Source: Streptomyces antibioticus (GTDB taxonomy: Bacteria; Actinomycetota; Actinomycetes; Streptomycetales; Streptomycetaceae). Taken from it: DNA of 64,000 nt. Of this stretch, positions 1 to 11,105 are shown piece after piece (position 1 is the stretch's first letter; every line of letters starts with the position of its first letter). The DNA is taken from positions 139,434 to 203,433 of the forward strand of contig NZ_KQ948431.1 in the NCBI RefSeq assembly GCF_001514065.1, in the 5' to 3' direction. A program made the position numbers and the translations under genes. A model generated the notes under the pieces. It was not told the origin of the DNA. It saw nothing but the letters and a program-made list of their open reading frames with translations, and searched no databases.

Positions 1-438
1 AAAGTCGCGGGCGGCGAGGAGTTCAAGGAGCGCCAGCGGCGCACACTCGAAGGCGCTCGCATTCTCGCGGAGCGCCTGACCGCTGCGGACGCCCGCGAGG
101 CCGGGGTCAACGTCCTGTCCGGTGGCACTAACGTGCACCTGATCCTGGTGGACCTGCGTGAGTCCGAGCTGGACGGGCAGCAGGCCGAGGACCGTCTCCA
201 CGAGGTCGGTATCACGGTCAACCGAAACGCCGTCCCCAACGACCCGCGCCCGCCCATGGTGACGTCGGGTCTGCGCATCGGCACCCCGGCGCTGGCCACC
301 CGCGGCTTCACGGCCGAGGACTTCGCCGAGGTCGCGGACGTGATCGCGGCGGCCCTGAAGCCGTCGTACGACGCGGAGGCCCTGAAGGCGCGGGTCAAGG
401 CCCTGGCCGACAAGCACCCGCTCTACCCCACCCTGTAA
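1..438 (+). CDS. glyA: Serine hydroxymethyltransferase, C-terminal part (5' end outside window)
   Basis: The reading frame is open from base 1 to a TAA stop and encodes the last 145 residues of a PLP-dependent serine hydroxymethyltransferase, which interconverts serine and glycine with tetrahydrofolate. The fragment has the family motif [15 protein letters not shown], whose Arg binds the substrate carboxylate, and the typical end ([14 protein letters not shown], then KHPLY). The PLP lysine lies upstream of the window. The gene runs directly into sdaA on the same strand, so the pair links glycine/serine interconversion to serine breakdown. In streptomycetes this pair often follows the glycine cleavage genes; that cannot be checked here. 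Confidence 0.95.
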   Translation, partial: KVAGGEEFKERQRRTLEGARILAERLTAADAREAGVNVLSGGTNVHLILVDLRESELDGQQAEDRLHEVGITVNRNAVPNDPRPPMVTSGLRIGTPALATRGFTAEDFAEVADVIAAALKPSYDAEALKARVKALADKHPLYPTL

Positions 439-453
439 CCGTCACCCTCCCTC

Positions 454-486
454 AGGGGCGCGCCGGTGACCCGCCGGCACGCCCCT
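454..486 (+). terminator. Stem-loop between glyA and sdaA
   Basis: Bases 454-460 pair with 480-486 (7 bp) and 462-466 with 474-478 (5 bp), leaving one C/A mismatch and a 7-nt loop. There is no U-tract, as is common in streptomycetes. It lies only 20 bases before the sdaA start, so it could be a partial terminator or attenuator. Confidence 0.45.
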
Positions 487-506
487 CCCGTCCCACGGAG
501 CATGGC

Positions 507-1889
<1,383 letters not shown>

Positions 1890-2008
1890 CGCCGGGGCGC
1901 TACGGCCAGGGCTAGGGCGGACGTGCGGACGGCGGCCCGACGCCGGCGTCAACGCGAGCACCGGCTCCGGTCGGTGTCCAGAGGGCGGCAGAGCCTGTCA
2001 CCGCCCGG

Positions 2009-2551
2009 TCAGCCGACAACGGCCGACCGGGCGGGAGCATGTTCGGCCCTGCGGCCGTCGACGGCGTGCTCGATCTCGGCGAACACCCGCTCGCTCTTCT
2101 CCCCGCCCGCGTGCCGCGACGGCCGCGACGTGCCGGCGCCCACGACGGCGGGCGCGGACAGCGCGAACCAGACGACCTTGCCCTCGTCGCCCTCCGCGCG
2201 CACTCCCCAGCTCTCACTGACGGCGGCCACCATCGCGAGCCCACGTCCACACGTGGCGAGCGAGTCGTCGTCCGTCATGGTGTCCACGGCCGGCAGACGC
2301 GGGTCGTGGTCGTGCACCGAGACCGTGAGCCGGTCGAGCAGCAGCTCGATCTCCACGGTGCACATCTTGTCGGGCTGGGCGTGCCGGTGGACGTTGGTGA
2401 GCAACTCCGTCACACCGAGCGCCGCCCGGTCTATGAGGGGGTCCAGATGCCAGTAGCGCAACTGCGCAGATACGATTCTGCGGACCTGGCCGATCCGCGA
2501 CGGCAGGGCTTGCAGCTCCACCGTGCAGTGCCTGCTTGGGTGACTGATCAC
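2009..2551 (-). CDS. ATP-binding anti-sigma-factor-like serine kinase (HATPase_c_2)
   Basis: This 180-residue protein is a small GHKL-fold ATPase of the RsbW/SpoIIAB type that is very abundant in Streptomyces. The N-box GVTELLTNVHRHA gives the Mg-ATP-binding Glu and Asn, VHDHDP corresponds to the G1 region, and GRGLAMVAAVSESWGV is the G2 region. The last 45 residues are Arg/Ala-rich and probably disordered. The chosen start is GTG 2551 (VISHPSRHC) with GGGGAG eight bases upstream; a TTG at 2611 would add 20 residues without a clear ribosome site. It stands alone, so a partner sigma factor or anti-anti-sigma factor cannot be named. Confidence 0.85.
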   Translation of the reverse strand: MISHPSRHCTVELQALPSRIGQVRRIVSAQLRYWHLDPLIDRAALGVTELLTNVHRHAQPDKMCTVEIELLLDRLTVSVHDHDPRLPAVDTMTDDDSLATCGRGLAMVAAVSESWGVRAEGDEGKVVWFALSAPAVVGAGTSRPSRHAGGEKSERVFAEIEHAVDGRRAEHAPARSAVVG

Positions 2552-2738
2552 GGCTGCGACTCCCCGACTGAAGAGGTCCGGAAGAACACGGAGTTCGGAT
2601 CGATCCAGCAAGGCGCCCGGTGAAACGGCCGCCTGCTGCCATGCCCGGCGGGCTGGTTCGCAGCGTTATCGCCGGTAAACCCAGAGTGACGTGAGAACAG
2701 CGTGGCTCAAGGGGTGAGGTGCCGCAACTCGCGGTGCC

Positions 2739-3062
2739 TCACCTGTTGCGTCCCGCGGCCTTCCGTACGGCCTCTATGAACCGGCGTGCCGCCGGTGGCC
2801 CCGGCTCGCCCGGAGCGGGGTCGTGGTCGCCGAGCGTGAGCAGGTACCGCTTGCCGTTGAGGTCGGCGAGGGCCCGGTCGTCGGCGGCGAACCAGGGCTT
2901 GGAGGCGCGCACCGCCTGCACCGGCGCACTGTCGATCTCGCTGCCGTAGCTGGTGAGCAGTTCCAGTCTGCCGTCGCTGATCCGGACCTGACCGGCCCGG
3001 GTGAGGGAGCGCAGCCGCTTCCCGATCCGCACGCCCGTGGCCTTGAACTCAGGTTCCGCCAT
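2739..3062 (-). CDS. Hypothetical protein, 107 aa
   Basis: I do not recognise a named family. The protein starts MAEPEFKATGVRIGKRLR and is a compact, soluble-looking alpha/beta protein with no signal peptide or membrane segment. The middle has alternating short strands (QVRISDGRLELLTSYG, then KRYLLTLGDHDP) and the tail is basic (RRFIEAVRKAAGRNR). The start is ATG 3062. It is transcribed away from the cysteine synthase-like gene, with a 349-bp intergenic region between them. Confidence 0.75.
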   Translation of the reverse strand: MAEPEFKATGVRIGKRLRSLTRAGQVRISDGRLELLTSYGSEIDSAPVQAVRASKPWFAADDRALADLNGKRYLLTLGDHDPAPGEPGPPAARRFIEAVRKAAGRNR

Positions 3063-3411
3063 GCCTCCCCGCCCCCTAGTGCGCCCTCGTCGGGCCGGTT
3101 CGTGATCCCGCGCGGGTCGAGAACCGGCTGTCTGCATGATCCAGTGTGCGCCCCCGTGGGGACCTGCGTCCCGTCCGGTGAAGTCTGCCCGCACCAGGCG
3201 TCGAGCACCAGTGCGCATGAGGCGCTCGCTCCGGGCGCTCGGAGCACTCGTCCGAATGCGCCCCCAGGGCACTGCGAAGCGCGCCCTACAGGGTGGTCTT
3301 TGGGGTCCTCAAAGGTGTGTTTATGCAGGTGAGAAGCGTGCGGAAGGTGTTTATGATCGGTACGTCGACAGCGCGGTCAGCCGTCGACGCCATCCCCTTA
3401 GGAGCATCGCT
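3063..3411. promoter_or_regulatory. Divergent intergenic region with direct repeats upstream of the cds1-like gene
   Basis: No gene is apparent in this 349-bp stretch. It has two similar direct repeats, AAGGTGTGTTTATG at 3312-3325 and AAGGTGTTTATG at 3344-3355, whose starts are 32 bases (about three helical turns) apart. The second overlaps TATGAT (3352-3357), a good -10 hexamer match. Two GTCGAC palindromes flank 13 bases at 3364-3388. TTAGGAG near 3398-3404 is the ribosome site of the downstream gene. Promoter and operator roles are inferred. Confidence 0.4.
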
Positions 3412-4545
3412 GTGAGCACTCCCCAGCAGTCCCGGACGGGCGAGACCCTCGACACCCTCGACGTCGACCGCAGCGACGCGACCTACCGCGAGTGGCTGAA
3501 AGAGGCCGTCCGCAAGGTCCAGGCCGACGCCAACCGCTCGGCCGACACCCATCTCCTGCGCTTCCCGCTGCCCGAGCGGTGGGGCATCGACCTGTACCTG
3601 AAGGACGAGTCGACGCACCCGACCGGCAGCCTCAAGCACCGACTGGCCCGCTCGCTGTTCCTCTACGCCCTGTGCAATGGCTGGATCCGGCCGGACCGCC
3701 CGGTGATCGAGGCGTCCAGCGGCTCGACGGCGGTCTCCGAGGCCTACTTCGCGGGGCTGATCGGGGTGCCCTTCATCGCCGTCATGCCACGCACGACGAG
3801 CGCCGAGAAGATCCGACTGATCGAGTTCCACGGCGGGCGGTGCCACTTCGTGGACGACTCGCGCAAGATGTACGAGGAGTCCGCCCGTCTCGCGGTCGAC
3901 ACCGGCGGCCACTACATGGACCAGTTCACCTACGCGGAACGGGCCACGGACTGGCGCGGCAACAACAACATCGCCGAATCCGTCTTCCGCCAGCTGGAGT
4001 TGGAGCGGTTCCCGGAGCCCGCGTGGATCGTCGCCACGGCCGGCACCGGCGGCACCTCGGCGACCTTCGCCCGGTACGTCCACTACACGCAGCGGGACAC
4101 CCGCATCTGTGTCGCCGACCCGGAGAACTCCTGTTTCTTCGAGGGCTGGACCACCGGCGATCCGGACGTCACCTGTGACTGCGGCTCCCGTATCGAGGGC
4201 ATCGGCCGGCCGCGCATGGAGCCGAGCTTCGTGCCCGGCGCCGTCGACCGGATGATGAAGGTCCCGGACGCGGCCAGCGTCGCCGCCGTCCGCGCGCTGG
4301 AGAAGGCTATCGGCCGCAAGGCGGGCGGTTCGACCGGGACCGGGCTGTGGAGCGCGCTGAAGATCGTCGCCGAGATGGTGGCCGAGGGACGGCAGGGGAG
4401 CGTGGTGACGCTGCTGTGCGACCCGGGCGACCGCTACCTCGACAAGTACTACTCGGACGCGTGGCTGGCCGAACAGGGCCTGGACATCACGCCGTACACG
4501 GTGGCGATCGACTCCTTCCTGGAGACGGGGGTCTGGCCGAGCTGA
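3412..4545 (+). CDS. PLP-dependent cysteine synthase-family protein, probably L-cysteine desulfhydrase (Cds1-like)
   Basis: The 377-residue protein is a fold-type II PLP enzyme of the cysteine synthase/cystathionine beta-synthase superfamily. [15 protein letters not shown] carries the PLP-binding lysine, [15 protein letters not shown] is the substrate loop, and [15 protein letters not shown] is the phosphate-binding glycine-rich loop. The sequence type ([20 protein letters not shown] region) resembles mycobacterial Rv3684/Cds1, which converts cysteine to H2S, pyruvate and ammonia, more than O-acetylserine sulfhydrylases. The specific activity is inferred from that resemblance. The start is GTG 3412 with an AGGAG site; a longer in-frame reading from 3136 has no such site. 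Direct repeats upstream may mediate regulation. Confidence 0.85.
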   Translation: MSTPQQSRTGETLDTLDVDRSDATYREWLKEAVRKVQADANRSADTHLLRFPLPERWGIDLYLKDESTHPTGSLKHRLARSLFLYALCNGWIRPDRPVIEASSGSTAVSEAYFAGLIGVPFIAVMPRTTSAEKIRLIEFHGGRCHFVDDSRKMYEESARLAVDTGGHYMDQFTYAERATDWRGNNNIAESVFRQLELERFPEPAWIVATAGTGGTSATFARYVHYTQRDTRICVADPENSCFFEGWTTGDPDVTCDCGSRIEGIGRPRMEPSFVPGAVDRMMKVPDAASVAAVRALEKAIGRKAGGSTGTGLWSALKIVAEMVAEGRQGSVVTLLCDPGDRYLDKYYSDAWLAEQGLDITPYTVAIDSFLETGVWPS

Positions 4546-4636
4546 GCAGGCGGGCGAAACCGAGAGTGGGGGAGCGGCCAGCCACGGTGGCGCCGCACCC
4601 GACCGACGGCCGGGCGCGGAGCATCCGGTGCCCGGG

Positions 4637-5107
4637 TCAGGAGGCCAATCGCCGGTCGAGCGCGCCGGCCGCATCCCTGAACGCCCGCCCCAGCCCCGGA
4701 GCGGCGAGCCTCATGACGGCGCGGTACGCGGCCGTGCCGTCCGTGGCGAACGTCCACCGCACCCGGGTGCTCGCCCCCGAGGGGGTGAGCCGCCACTCCT
4801 CGACAAGGGCCCGGACCCCGGCCACATTGGCCACGTCCACGCGGTAGGCGTACACCTCCGGCTCCTTCGCCGCGATGACCGTCTCCTGGAAGCGCCCACC
4901 GCCCCTGAGGTGTATCTCGCGGGTGGTGCCGTCACCGGTGGACCGGGCCAGGGTCACCGCGGCGAACCACTCCGCCCAGCCCGGCACGTCATCGGCGAGC
5001 GCGTGGAAGACCTTCTCGGGCGGTGCGGACATCTCCCGTGCGAAGACCAGCCGTACGGGTGCGGACTCGGCGAACTCGAGCCCCACCGCGCGCAGTTGGT
5101 GCGCCAT
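4637..5107 (-). CDS. SRPBCC (START/polyketide cyclase-like) family protein
   Basis: The 156-residue protein has the SRPBCC helix-grip pattern: an opening strand and helix (FAREMSAPPEKVFHALAD), DVPGWAEWF, a central sheet with RGGGRFQETVIAA, and a long C-terminal helix. Such proteins bind hydrophobic ligands or act as cyclases or aromatases; no substrate can be read from the sequence. The start is ATG 5107, with GAGGAGGG about 8 bases upstream; the GTG at 5116 sits too close to that site. It is convergent with the Cds1-like gene. Confidence 0.85.
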   Translation of the reverse strand: MAHQLRAVGLEFAESAPVRLVFAREMSAPPEKVFHALADDVPGWAEWFAAVTLARSTGDGTTREIHLRGGGRFQETVIAAKEPEVYAYRVDVANVAGVRALVEEWRLTPSGASTRVRWTFATDGTAAYRAVMRLAAPGLGRAFRDAAGALDRRLAS

Positions 5108-5178
5108 GGCCGACACCCTCCTCGTGACGGACGGAGGGTGTCACCGTAGCTGACGCACCATCAACTGTCTGTACCGGA

Positions 5179-5991
5179 TCAGGCCTCGCCCGCGACCACC
5201 AGCCGCCGCAGATGCTCGGCGACCTCCTCGCGCGCCGCCGTCGGCAGCCCCGCGTCCGTCACCAGCGTGTCGACCTGCTCCAGTGCCGCGAACGAACTCA
5301 GGCCCACCGTGCCCCACTTGGTGTGGTCGGCGACCACCACGACCCGGCGCGCCGACTGCACGAGGCGACGGTTGGTCTCGGCCTCCGCGAGGTTCGGCGT
5401 GGACAGGCCGGCCTCGACCGATATGCCGTGGACCCCGAGGAAGAGCACGTCGAAGTGGAGCGCGGCGATGGCCTGGTCGGCGACCGGGCCCACCAGCGAG
5501 TCGGACGGGGTGCGCACACCGCCGGTCAGCACGACCGTGGCCGCGCCCTGCCGCGGGCCCGAGGTGCGCTGCGCCGCGTGGAACACGTCGGCCACCCGCA
5601 CCGAGTTGGTGACGACCGTCAGATCCGGCACGTCCAGCAGATGGTGGGCGAGCGCGTACGTCGTCGTACCGCCCGACAGGGCGATCGCGCTGCCCGGCGC
5701 GACCAGTTCGGCCGCCGCGCGCGCGATGTCCTCCTTGGCCGTCAGCTCCAGGCCCGACTTGGCCTCGAAGCCCGGCTCATGGGTGCTCGCCTCGACCACC
5801 GGCACCGCGCCGCCGTGCACCTTCTCCAGGACGCCCTGCCGGGCCAGCGCGTCGAGATCGCGGCGCACCGTCATGTCCGACACGCCGAGCTTGCGCGTCA
5901 GCTCGTTGACCCGGACGCCGCCGCGGCGCCGCACCTCGTCCAGGATGAGGGCGCGCCGCTGCTCCGCGAGGAGGTTCTGATTCTCACTCAC
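5179..5991 (-). CDS. DeoR/GlpR-family transcriptional regulator
   Basis: The 270-residue repressor-type protein has an N-terminal DeoR winged helix (residues about 8-60; LILDEVRRRGGVRVNELTRK and SDMTVRRDLDALARQGVLEK). The C-terminal DeoR sensor domain binds phosphorylated sugars (residues about 78-240; ALSGGTTTYALAHHL, TGGVRTPSDSLVGP, DHTKWGTVG). Members usually control sugar-phosphate pathways, but no sugar genes are adjacent, so the targets are unknown. The start is GTG 5991, with GGAG six bases upstream. It is divergent from the large membrane protein at 6263. Confidence 0.92.
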   Translation of the reverse strand: MSENQNLLAEQRRALILDEVRRRGGVRVNELTRKLGVSDMTVRRDLDALARQGVLEKVHGGAVPVVEASTHEPGFEAKSGLELTAKEDIARAAAELVAPGSAIALSGGTTTYALAHHLLDVPDLTVVTNSVRVADVFHAAQRTSGPRQGAATVVLTGGVRTPSDSLVGPVADQAIAALHFDVLFLGVHGISVEAGLSTPNLAEAETNRRLVQSARRVVVVADHTKWGTVGLSSFAALEQVDTLVTDAGLPTAAREEVAEHLRRLVVAGEA

Positions 5992-6262
5992 GTACGCTCC
6001 GGTCCTTTCGCCGCAATCCGTCCGACACGCCCGGCGCACCGGCTCCCACCAGCCCGCGGGCGTCCCATCCTCGCACGGGACGGTACGGGTCGCGGCACCG
6101 ACTGTCACGACGCGCGCATGTCACCTTCACCCCCACGTGCTCCCGCCTGTCACACGGATCGGGGAGATTCCGTGACGAGGGGTGCACGAGCCCGTCCCGG
6201 CCGAGATCCTTGAGCCCGCACCGGCACATGCAGACGGCACGTCACGGGGGAAGAGCGAAACA

Positions 6263-8548
6263 GTGGAACGTGCGCAGGAACGTGCCTCGACGACCGGCTC
6301 CGCCCTGGAGCTGCTGGTCCACGGGGTGGGCGGGACGACGCCCGAGAAGATGCTCGACGATCCGCGGACCGTGCGGATCACCGGCGACGACACGGCGGCC
6401 GTGTTCCGGCGCGCCGAGGACGTCGACGCCGACACCGGGCGACCCGAGGGGCACGGCGATCAGCCGGTGCCCGAGGCGTACGTCTGGTGCAATCTCACCT
6501 CCGGCAACTCCTCCCGCGCGCTGTGGCTCTTGCTGCTGCCGTTCATGGTGGTCAACCTCGCCCACTGGATGCGCCCGAGCGCCCGCGGCCGTACCCGGAC
6601 GGTCCGCCTGTACGGGCTGCTGGTGCGGCTCGCCGCCCTGACCCTGACGGTGCTGCTGGTCGCGGCGGTCTGCGAGGTCGCCCTCGACCTGACCGCCTGG
6701 CAGTGCGCGGGCACGCGCGCGTGCGCCGACCGGCACACCTGGCTGGGCTTCCTGTCCCCGACCGTCTCCGACGGCGGCTGGTGGAGCCGCCCCGGCCGCC
6801 GCCTCGCCCTCGCCGCCCTGCTGCCCGCCGCGCTGACCGGCCTGCTGTGGTACCTGTCCCACCGCACCTGGAACGCGTACGAGTCCCAGCAGCCCCTGAC
6901 CCACCCGGCCGAGCACGACGAGGACACCGCCCGCACCGCCCTCGGCCGCCCCGGCTTCTGGTACGGCCGCCGGCTGGTGGCCCGGCTGCGCGCCGCGCAC
7001 ACCGCCGCGGCCCTGCTCACCGTCGCCGCGGCCGTCGCCTCGGCGGCGGCCGGCTTCGACCGCCGCACGGGCGGACCCGCCCCGCTCGACACGCTCGGCC
7101 GGCTGCTGTTCCTGGCGATCGCCGCCGACGGGGTGGTCGTCGTCTGGGTGGTGTGCCGCCGGGGCCGCAGCGAGCACCGCCTCGACCGGGGGCTCGACGA
7201 GCATCTCGTACGGCGTCTGCCGCTCGCCGCGCTCGTGCTGCTCCTGCTCACCCTCGTGTACGCGGGCTGGGAGCGGCCGGGCTGGGAGTCGCGGGGGCGG
7301 CTGCCGGGGGACGCGACCTTCGGCGGCATCACCCTGGTCCAGGGGCTGATCGTGATCGTCCTGGCCGTCGTCGCCCGCGTCCTGCACCGTACGCACCCCG
7401 ACCCACGCGCCGCGATGCGCGGCCTCGGCGGCCCCGCGGTCGCGATGCTGGCCTGCGCGCTCGGCGGGGTGATGTCCGGCGGGGTCTCCCAGCGGGTCTC
7501 CGACTGGCTGGACGGCACCGGCGCCTCGATCCCCGGCCCGCCGGTCCTGCTGACCTGGCAGGCATCCGTCATCCCGCCGCTCCTCGTCGTCCTGCTGATC
7601 CTGGGCGGCTGGCTGGGCCGACGGGCCTGGCGGCTGCGCCGGGCCGAGCTGACCGCCATCGACACCGACTACCCGGGAGAACCCAAGGACCGGGCCCGCA
7701 CCCGCGGCATCGCCACCGCCCGCGCCCTGGCCACCCTCACCGACCGGGCCCCGCGCATCCTCGGCGTCATCTCCGCCGTCACCCTGCTCCTGGGCGCGGG
7801 CGCGCTGGTCGGCGCGATGACGACGCAGAAGGTGCCCGCCGAGGCGGCGGGAGACTCGTACGCCTTCCTCCAGGGCACCGCCGACACCGCGCAGGCGCTC
7901 GGCTCCTGGCTGATCGGGTTCGGCTTCATACTCTTCGTCACCTGGGGCAGGCGCGCCTACAAGGACCCCTCCGCCCGCCGCACCATCGGCATCCTGTGGG
8001 ACGTCGGCACCTTCTGGCCGCGCGCCGCGCACCCCTTCGCGCCGCCCTGCTACGCCGAGCGCGCGGTACCCGACCTCACCTGGCGGGTGGCCACCTGGAC
8101 CCGCGCCACCGGCGGCCGCCTGGTGATCTCCGGGCACTCCCAGGGCAGCGTCCTCGCCGCCGCAGCAGCCTGGCAACTCACCCCCGCCGACCGCCGCCGG
8201 GTCGCCCTGCTCACCTACGGCTCACCGCTGGAACGCCTCTACGGCCGCTGGTTCCCCGCCCACTTCGGACCGGCCGCACTGAGCGCCCTCCACCACGACG
8301 TCGCCTGCTGGCGCAATCTGTACCGGCCCACCGACCCCATCGGCGGCCCCATGCGCCTGTCCGGCGAATGCGGCCCCGAGGTCGACCACGAACCCCTCAA
8401 GGACCCCCTCGCCTACGGCCGCACCGAGCAGCATCCGCTGCCGGCCCCGATCCTCGGCCACTCCGACTACCAGGCCGACCCGGCGTTCGCGCAGGAGCGG
8501 GCGAGACTGCTGGCGAGGCTGCGCCCGGACGTACCGGCGCAGCGGTAG
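6263..8548 (+). CDS. Polytopic membrane protein with C-terminal serine-hydrolase (GHSQG) motif
   Basis: The 761-residue protein begins with a short soluble segment (LELLVHGVGGTTPEKML), itself resembling the first strand and oxyanion HG of an alpha/beta hydrolase. About eight to ten hydrophobic segments follow (residues about 90-580). The C-terminal soluble part contains VISGHSQGSVLAAAAAW, a textbook nucleophile elbow, plus a likely acid region (YRPTDPIGGP) and a late His (ILGHSDYQ). This looks like a hydrolase fold interrupted by a membrane domain. The substrate is unknown; lipid or ester is a guess. The start GTG 6263 follows GGGGGAAGAG; GTG 6182 would add 27 residues. The stop is 7 bp from the convergent AAA+ gene. 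Confidence 0.85.
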   Translation: MERAQERASTTGSALELLVHGVGGTTPEKMLDDPRTVRITGDDTAAVFRRAEDVDADTGRPEGHGDQPVPEAYVWCNLTSGNSSRALWLLLLPFMVVNLAHWMRPSARGRTRTVRLYGLLVRLAALTLTVLLVAAVCEVALDLTAWQCAGTRACADRHTWLGFLSPTVSDGGWWSRPGRRLALAALLPAALTGLLWYLSHRTWNAYESQQPLTHPAEHDEDTARTALGRPGFWYGRRLVARLRAAHTAAALLTVAAAVASAAAGFDRRTGGPAPLDTLGRLLFLAIAADGVVVVWVVCRRGRSEHRLDRGLDEHLVRRLPLAALVLLLLTLVYAGWERPGWESRGRLPGDATFGGITLVQGLIVIVLAVVARVLHRTHPDPRAAMRGLGGPAVAMLACALGGVMSGGVSQRVSDWLDGTGASIPGPPVLLTWQASVIPPLLVVLLILGGWLGRRAWRLRRAELTAIDTDYPGEPKDRARTRGIATARALATLTDRAPRILGVISAVTLLLGAGALVGAMTTQKVPAEAAGDSYAFLQGTADTAQALGSWLIGFGFILFVTWGRRAYKDPSARRTIGILWDVGTFWPRAAHPFAPPCYAERAVPDLTWRVATWTRATGGRLVISGHSQGSVLAAAAAWQLTPADRRRVALLTYGSPLERLYGRWFPAHFGPAALSALHHDVACWRNLYRPTDPIGGPMRLSGECGPEVDHEPLKDPLAYGRTEQHPLPAPILGHSDYQADPAFAQERARLLARLRPDVPAQR

Positions 8549-8555
8549 CGCCAGG

Positions 8556-10994
8556 TCAGGGGAGTTCCGGCAGGTCCTCCGCGAACAGCAGCGTCAGGTC
8601 GTCCTTGCTCGGCTCCGCGACCTGGGCGACCCGGCTCGCGTGGCGTTCCACCATCGCCTCGAAGGTCTGGCGGGCGGTGCGGCCGTTGCCGAACGCGGGG
8701 CCCTTCGGGATCGCCGTGAAGTACTTCAGCAAGGCCTCCGGCGCGCCCTGCGCCAGCCGGTACTCGTGCTCGTCCGCCTGCTGCTCGACGATCCTCAGCA
8801 GTTCGTCGGGCGCGTAGTCGCCGAAGGTGATGGTCCGCGAGAAGCGGGACGCCACACCGGGGTTGACCGACAGGAAGCGCTCCATCTCGGCCGTGTAGCC
8901 CGCGACGATCACCACGACCGCGTCCCGGTGGTCCTCCATCAGCTTCACGAGCGTGTCGATGGCCTCCTTGCCGAAGTCACGGCCGGAGTCCTCCGGTGAC
9001 AGCGCGTACGCCTCGTCGATGAACAGCACTCCGCCGCGCGCCCTGTCGAAGGCCTCCTGGGTGCGGATGGCCGTCGAGCCGATGTGCTCGCCGACCAGGT
9101 CGACGCGGGACACCTCGACGAGATGGCCCTTCTCCAGCACGCCGAGGGAGGCGAGGATCTCGCCGTAGAGCCGGGCGACGGTGGTCTTGCCGGTGCCGGG
9201 GGAGCCGGTGAAGACCAAGTGCCGTTTGACGGACGCCGCCTTGAGGCCCGCCTCCTGCCGGCGGCGGCCGACCTCGATCATGTCGGTGAGGGCCCGCACC
9301 TCGCGCTTGACGCTGTCCAGGCCCACCAGCGCGTCGAGTTCACCGAGGACGGCCTTCGACGTGCGCGAGGGCTGCTCCGGCTCGGTGGGGGCGACCGGCG
9401 GTTCCTGCTCGGTGGTGCGCTGCCCGGGGATGGTGCCGAGCAGGCCGGGGGACTGGCTCGCCGTCTGCACGGCGGTCTCCGGAGCGGCGGCGGGCCGCAG
9501 GCCCATGCTCTCGTCGCTCGTGCAGTCCTCGACGACCGGACCCGTGCCGGAACCGGTGTCGGGCCCCGCGTCCGCGAACTCGTAGCCGCCGCGCGCGCAC
9601 CGCTCGGTACGGCACTTGCGCAGGGTCGCGCGGCAGCCGTCTATGACGTGGAAGCCGTAGCCGGCGCTGCCCGTCACACGGCAGTTGAGGAAGCTGCCCC
9701 GGCCGCCCGCGGAGACGTAGAAGCCGGCCTCGGCGGGGGAGTCGACCGTGCAGCGCTCGATGGTGGGGTCGGCGCCCTTGGTGACGATCACGCCGGTCTG
9801 GGTGCCGTCCACCGTGCAGTTGTTGAGGGTGCCGCCGCTGCCGTGGTCGCGGAACCAGGCGCCGGTCGCGGCGTCGCGGATACGGCAGTCGTCGAGTTGC
9901 GCGGTGGCGCCGTCGCTCACCGAGACGGCCGTGTTGCGCACCTGGGAGAGGTCGCTGTCGACGACGTCCGCGCGGGAGCCGCGGTCGAGGACGAACAACG
10001 CGTCCGGCACGTCGTGCACCCGGCAGGAGTCCAGCACCGCGGTGGCGCCGTCGCTGACCCACACCGCCGGGTAGTCGCCGGTGCTGTCGAAGATCTCGCA
10101 CTGGTTGGCGTCCACGCGGGTGCCCGGGTCCCACACCGACAGGCCGTTGCGCCCGAACTGACGCACCGTCGTGCGGGTCAGCGTCAGGACCGAGCGGGAG
10201 CGCAGGTCCACCGCGTTCTCGGGGATGTCGTGGATGCGGCAGTCGGCCAGGGTCAGCACGGCGTCCGTGTCGAGGGTGACCCCGTCGGCGGTGGTGCGGT
10301 GGACATCGCAGTCCGTGAGATGCGCGGTGGCCCGGCCCGTGACCTGGACGCCGCTGCCCCGCACCTCGTAGACCTCGCAACCCACCGCTTCCAGCGCGGA
10401 GTTCTCCCCGGTCGCCGAAAGACCCACGCCCGAGGCGTGGTGCACCCGGCAGCGCTCCAGGCGCGGGTGGCCGCCGCCGCGGACCGCGACACCGGCCTGA
10501 CCGGCGGCGACGACCTCGCACTCCTCGAACACCCCGCCCCCGCCGTCGAGTACGGCGATGCCGACCCCGGCCGGGTTGTCGACCGTGCAGCGACGCACCG
10601 TCGGGCGGGCGCCGCCGCGCACCTCGATGCCGGCCGCGGACCGGGTGACGATCCGGATGTCCGTCAGCTCGGGAGTGCCCTCCTCGACGAGCAGCGCCGG
10701 AGCCGCCGCGTCCTGGCCCTCCACATGCAGGTCCTGCACCACGGCCGAGGCCCGCACGGTGAGCGGCACCCCGTCCACCGGCGCGATCCGCACCGAACCG
10801 GGCGAGCCCTCGGGGCCACGCAGGGTCACCGCCCGCTGCACGACGAGGTTCTCCCGGTAGGTGCCGGGGGCGATGGTGAGGACGTCGCCCTCGGCCGCGG
10901 CCTCCAGGGCGGCGGCGAGCGACGCGTACTCACCCGTGCGGCGCCGCCACCGCGATGTGCCGGTGTGCGTCACCTGGACCGTGCCCTGTGCCAT
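8556..10994 (-). CDS. Right-handed beta-helix repeat protein fused to a CbxX/CfqX-type AAA+ ATPase
   Basis: The 812-residue protein has two parts. Residues about 25-480 are right-handed parallel beta-helix repeats, shown by recurring turns such as [16 protein letters not shown] and [16 protein letters not shown], opening with the pectate-lyase-like [17 protein letters not shown]. After a Pro/Gln/Thr linker, residues about 545-812 are an AAA+ domain of the CbxX/CfqX/SpoVK/EccA group, with Walker [12 protein letters not shown], Walker [12 protein letters not shown], sensor [10 protein letters not shown] and an arginine-finger region [12 protein letters not shown]. The beta-helix lacks a signal peptide, so the protein should be cytoplasmic, perhaps coupling ligand or partner binding to remodelling. 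The start is ATG 10994 ([12 protein letters not shown]). Confidence 0.92.
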   Translation of the reverse strand: MAQGTVQVTHTGTSRWRRRTGEYASLAAALEAAAEGDVLTIAPGTYRENLVVQRAVTLRGPEGSPGSVRIAPVDGVPLTVRASAVVQDLHVEGQDAAAPALLVEEGTPELTDIRIVTRSAAGIEVRGGARPTVRRCTVDNPAGVGIAVLDGGGGVFEECEVVAAGQAGVAVRGGGHPRLERCRVHHASGVGLSATGENSALEAVGCEVYEVRGSGVQVTGRATAHLTDCDVHRTTADGVTLDTDAVLTLADCRIHDIPENAVDLRSRSVLTLTRTTVRQFGRNGLSVWDPGTRVDANQCEIFDSTGDYPAVWVSDGATAVLDSCRVHDVPDALFVLDRGSRADVVDSDLSQVRNTAVSVSDGATAQLDDCRIRDAATGAWFRDHGSGGTLNNCTVDGTQTGVIVTKGADPTIERCTVDSPAEAGFYVSAGGRGSFLNCRVTGSAGYGFHVIDGCRATLRKCRTERCARGGYEFADAGPDTGSGTGPVVEDCTSDESMGLRPAAAPETAVQTASQSPGLLGTIPGQRTTEQEPPVAPTEPEQPSRTSKAVLGELDALVGLDSVKREVRALTDMIEVGRRRQEAGLKAASVKRHLVFTGSPGTGKTTVARLYGEILASLGVLEKGHLVEVSRVDLVGEHIGSTAIRTQEAFDRARGGVLFIDEAYALSPEDSGRDFGKEAIDTLVKLMEDHRDAVVVIVAGYTAEMERFLSVNPGVASRFSRTITFGDYAPDELLRIVEQQADEHEYRLAQGAPEALLKYFTAIPKGPAFGNGRTARQTFEAMVERHASRVAQVAEPSKDDLTLLFAEDLPELP

Positions 10995-11105
10995 GGCGTT
11001 GCTGTGCCCCCACCTCGTGGTACGCGGGTCTGGATGCCGAATTGCCTCGGCCCGGTCCACCGTAGCGTGCGTGCGGGTGGTGGGTTGACCAGAGTGGGAA
11101 GGCTG

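Noticed and set aside
3136-3411. N-terminal extension of the cysteine synthase/desulfhydrase-like protein
   Set aside because: The 92 extra codons lack family similarity, and GTG 3412 has a proper AGGAG site and gives the expected family length.
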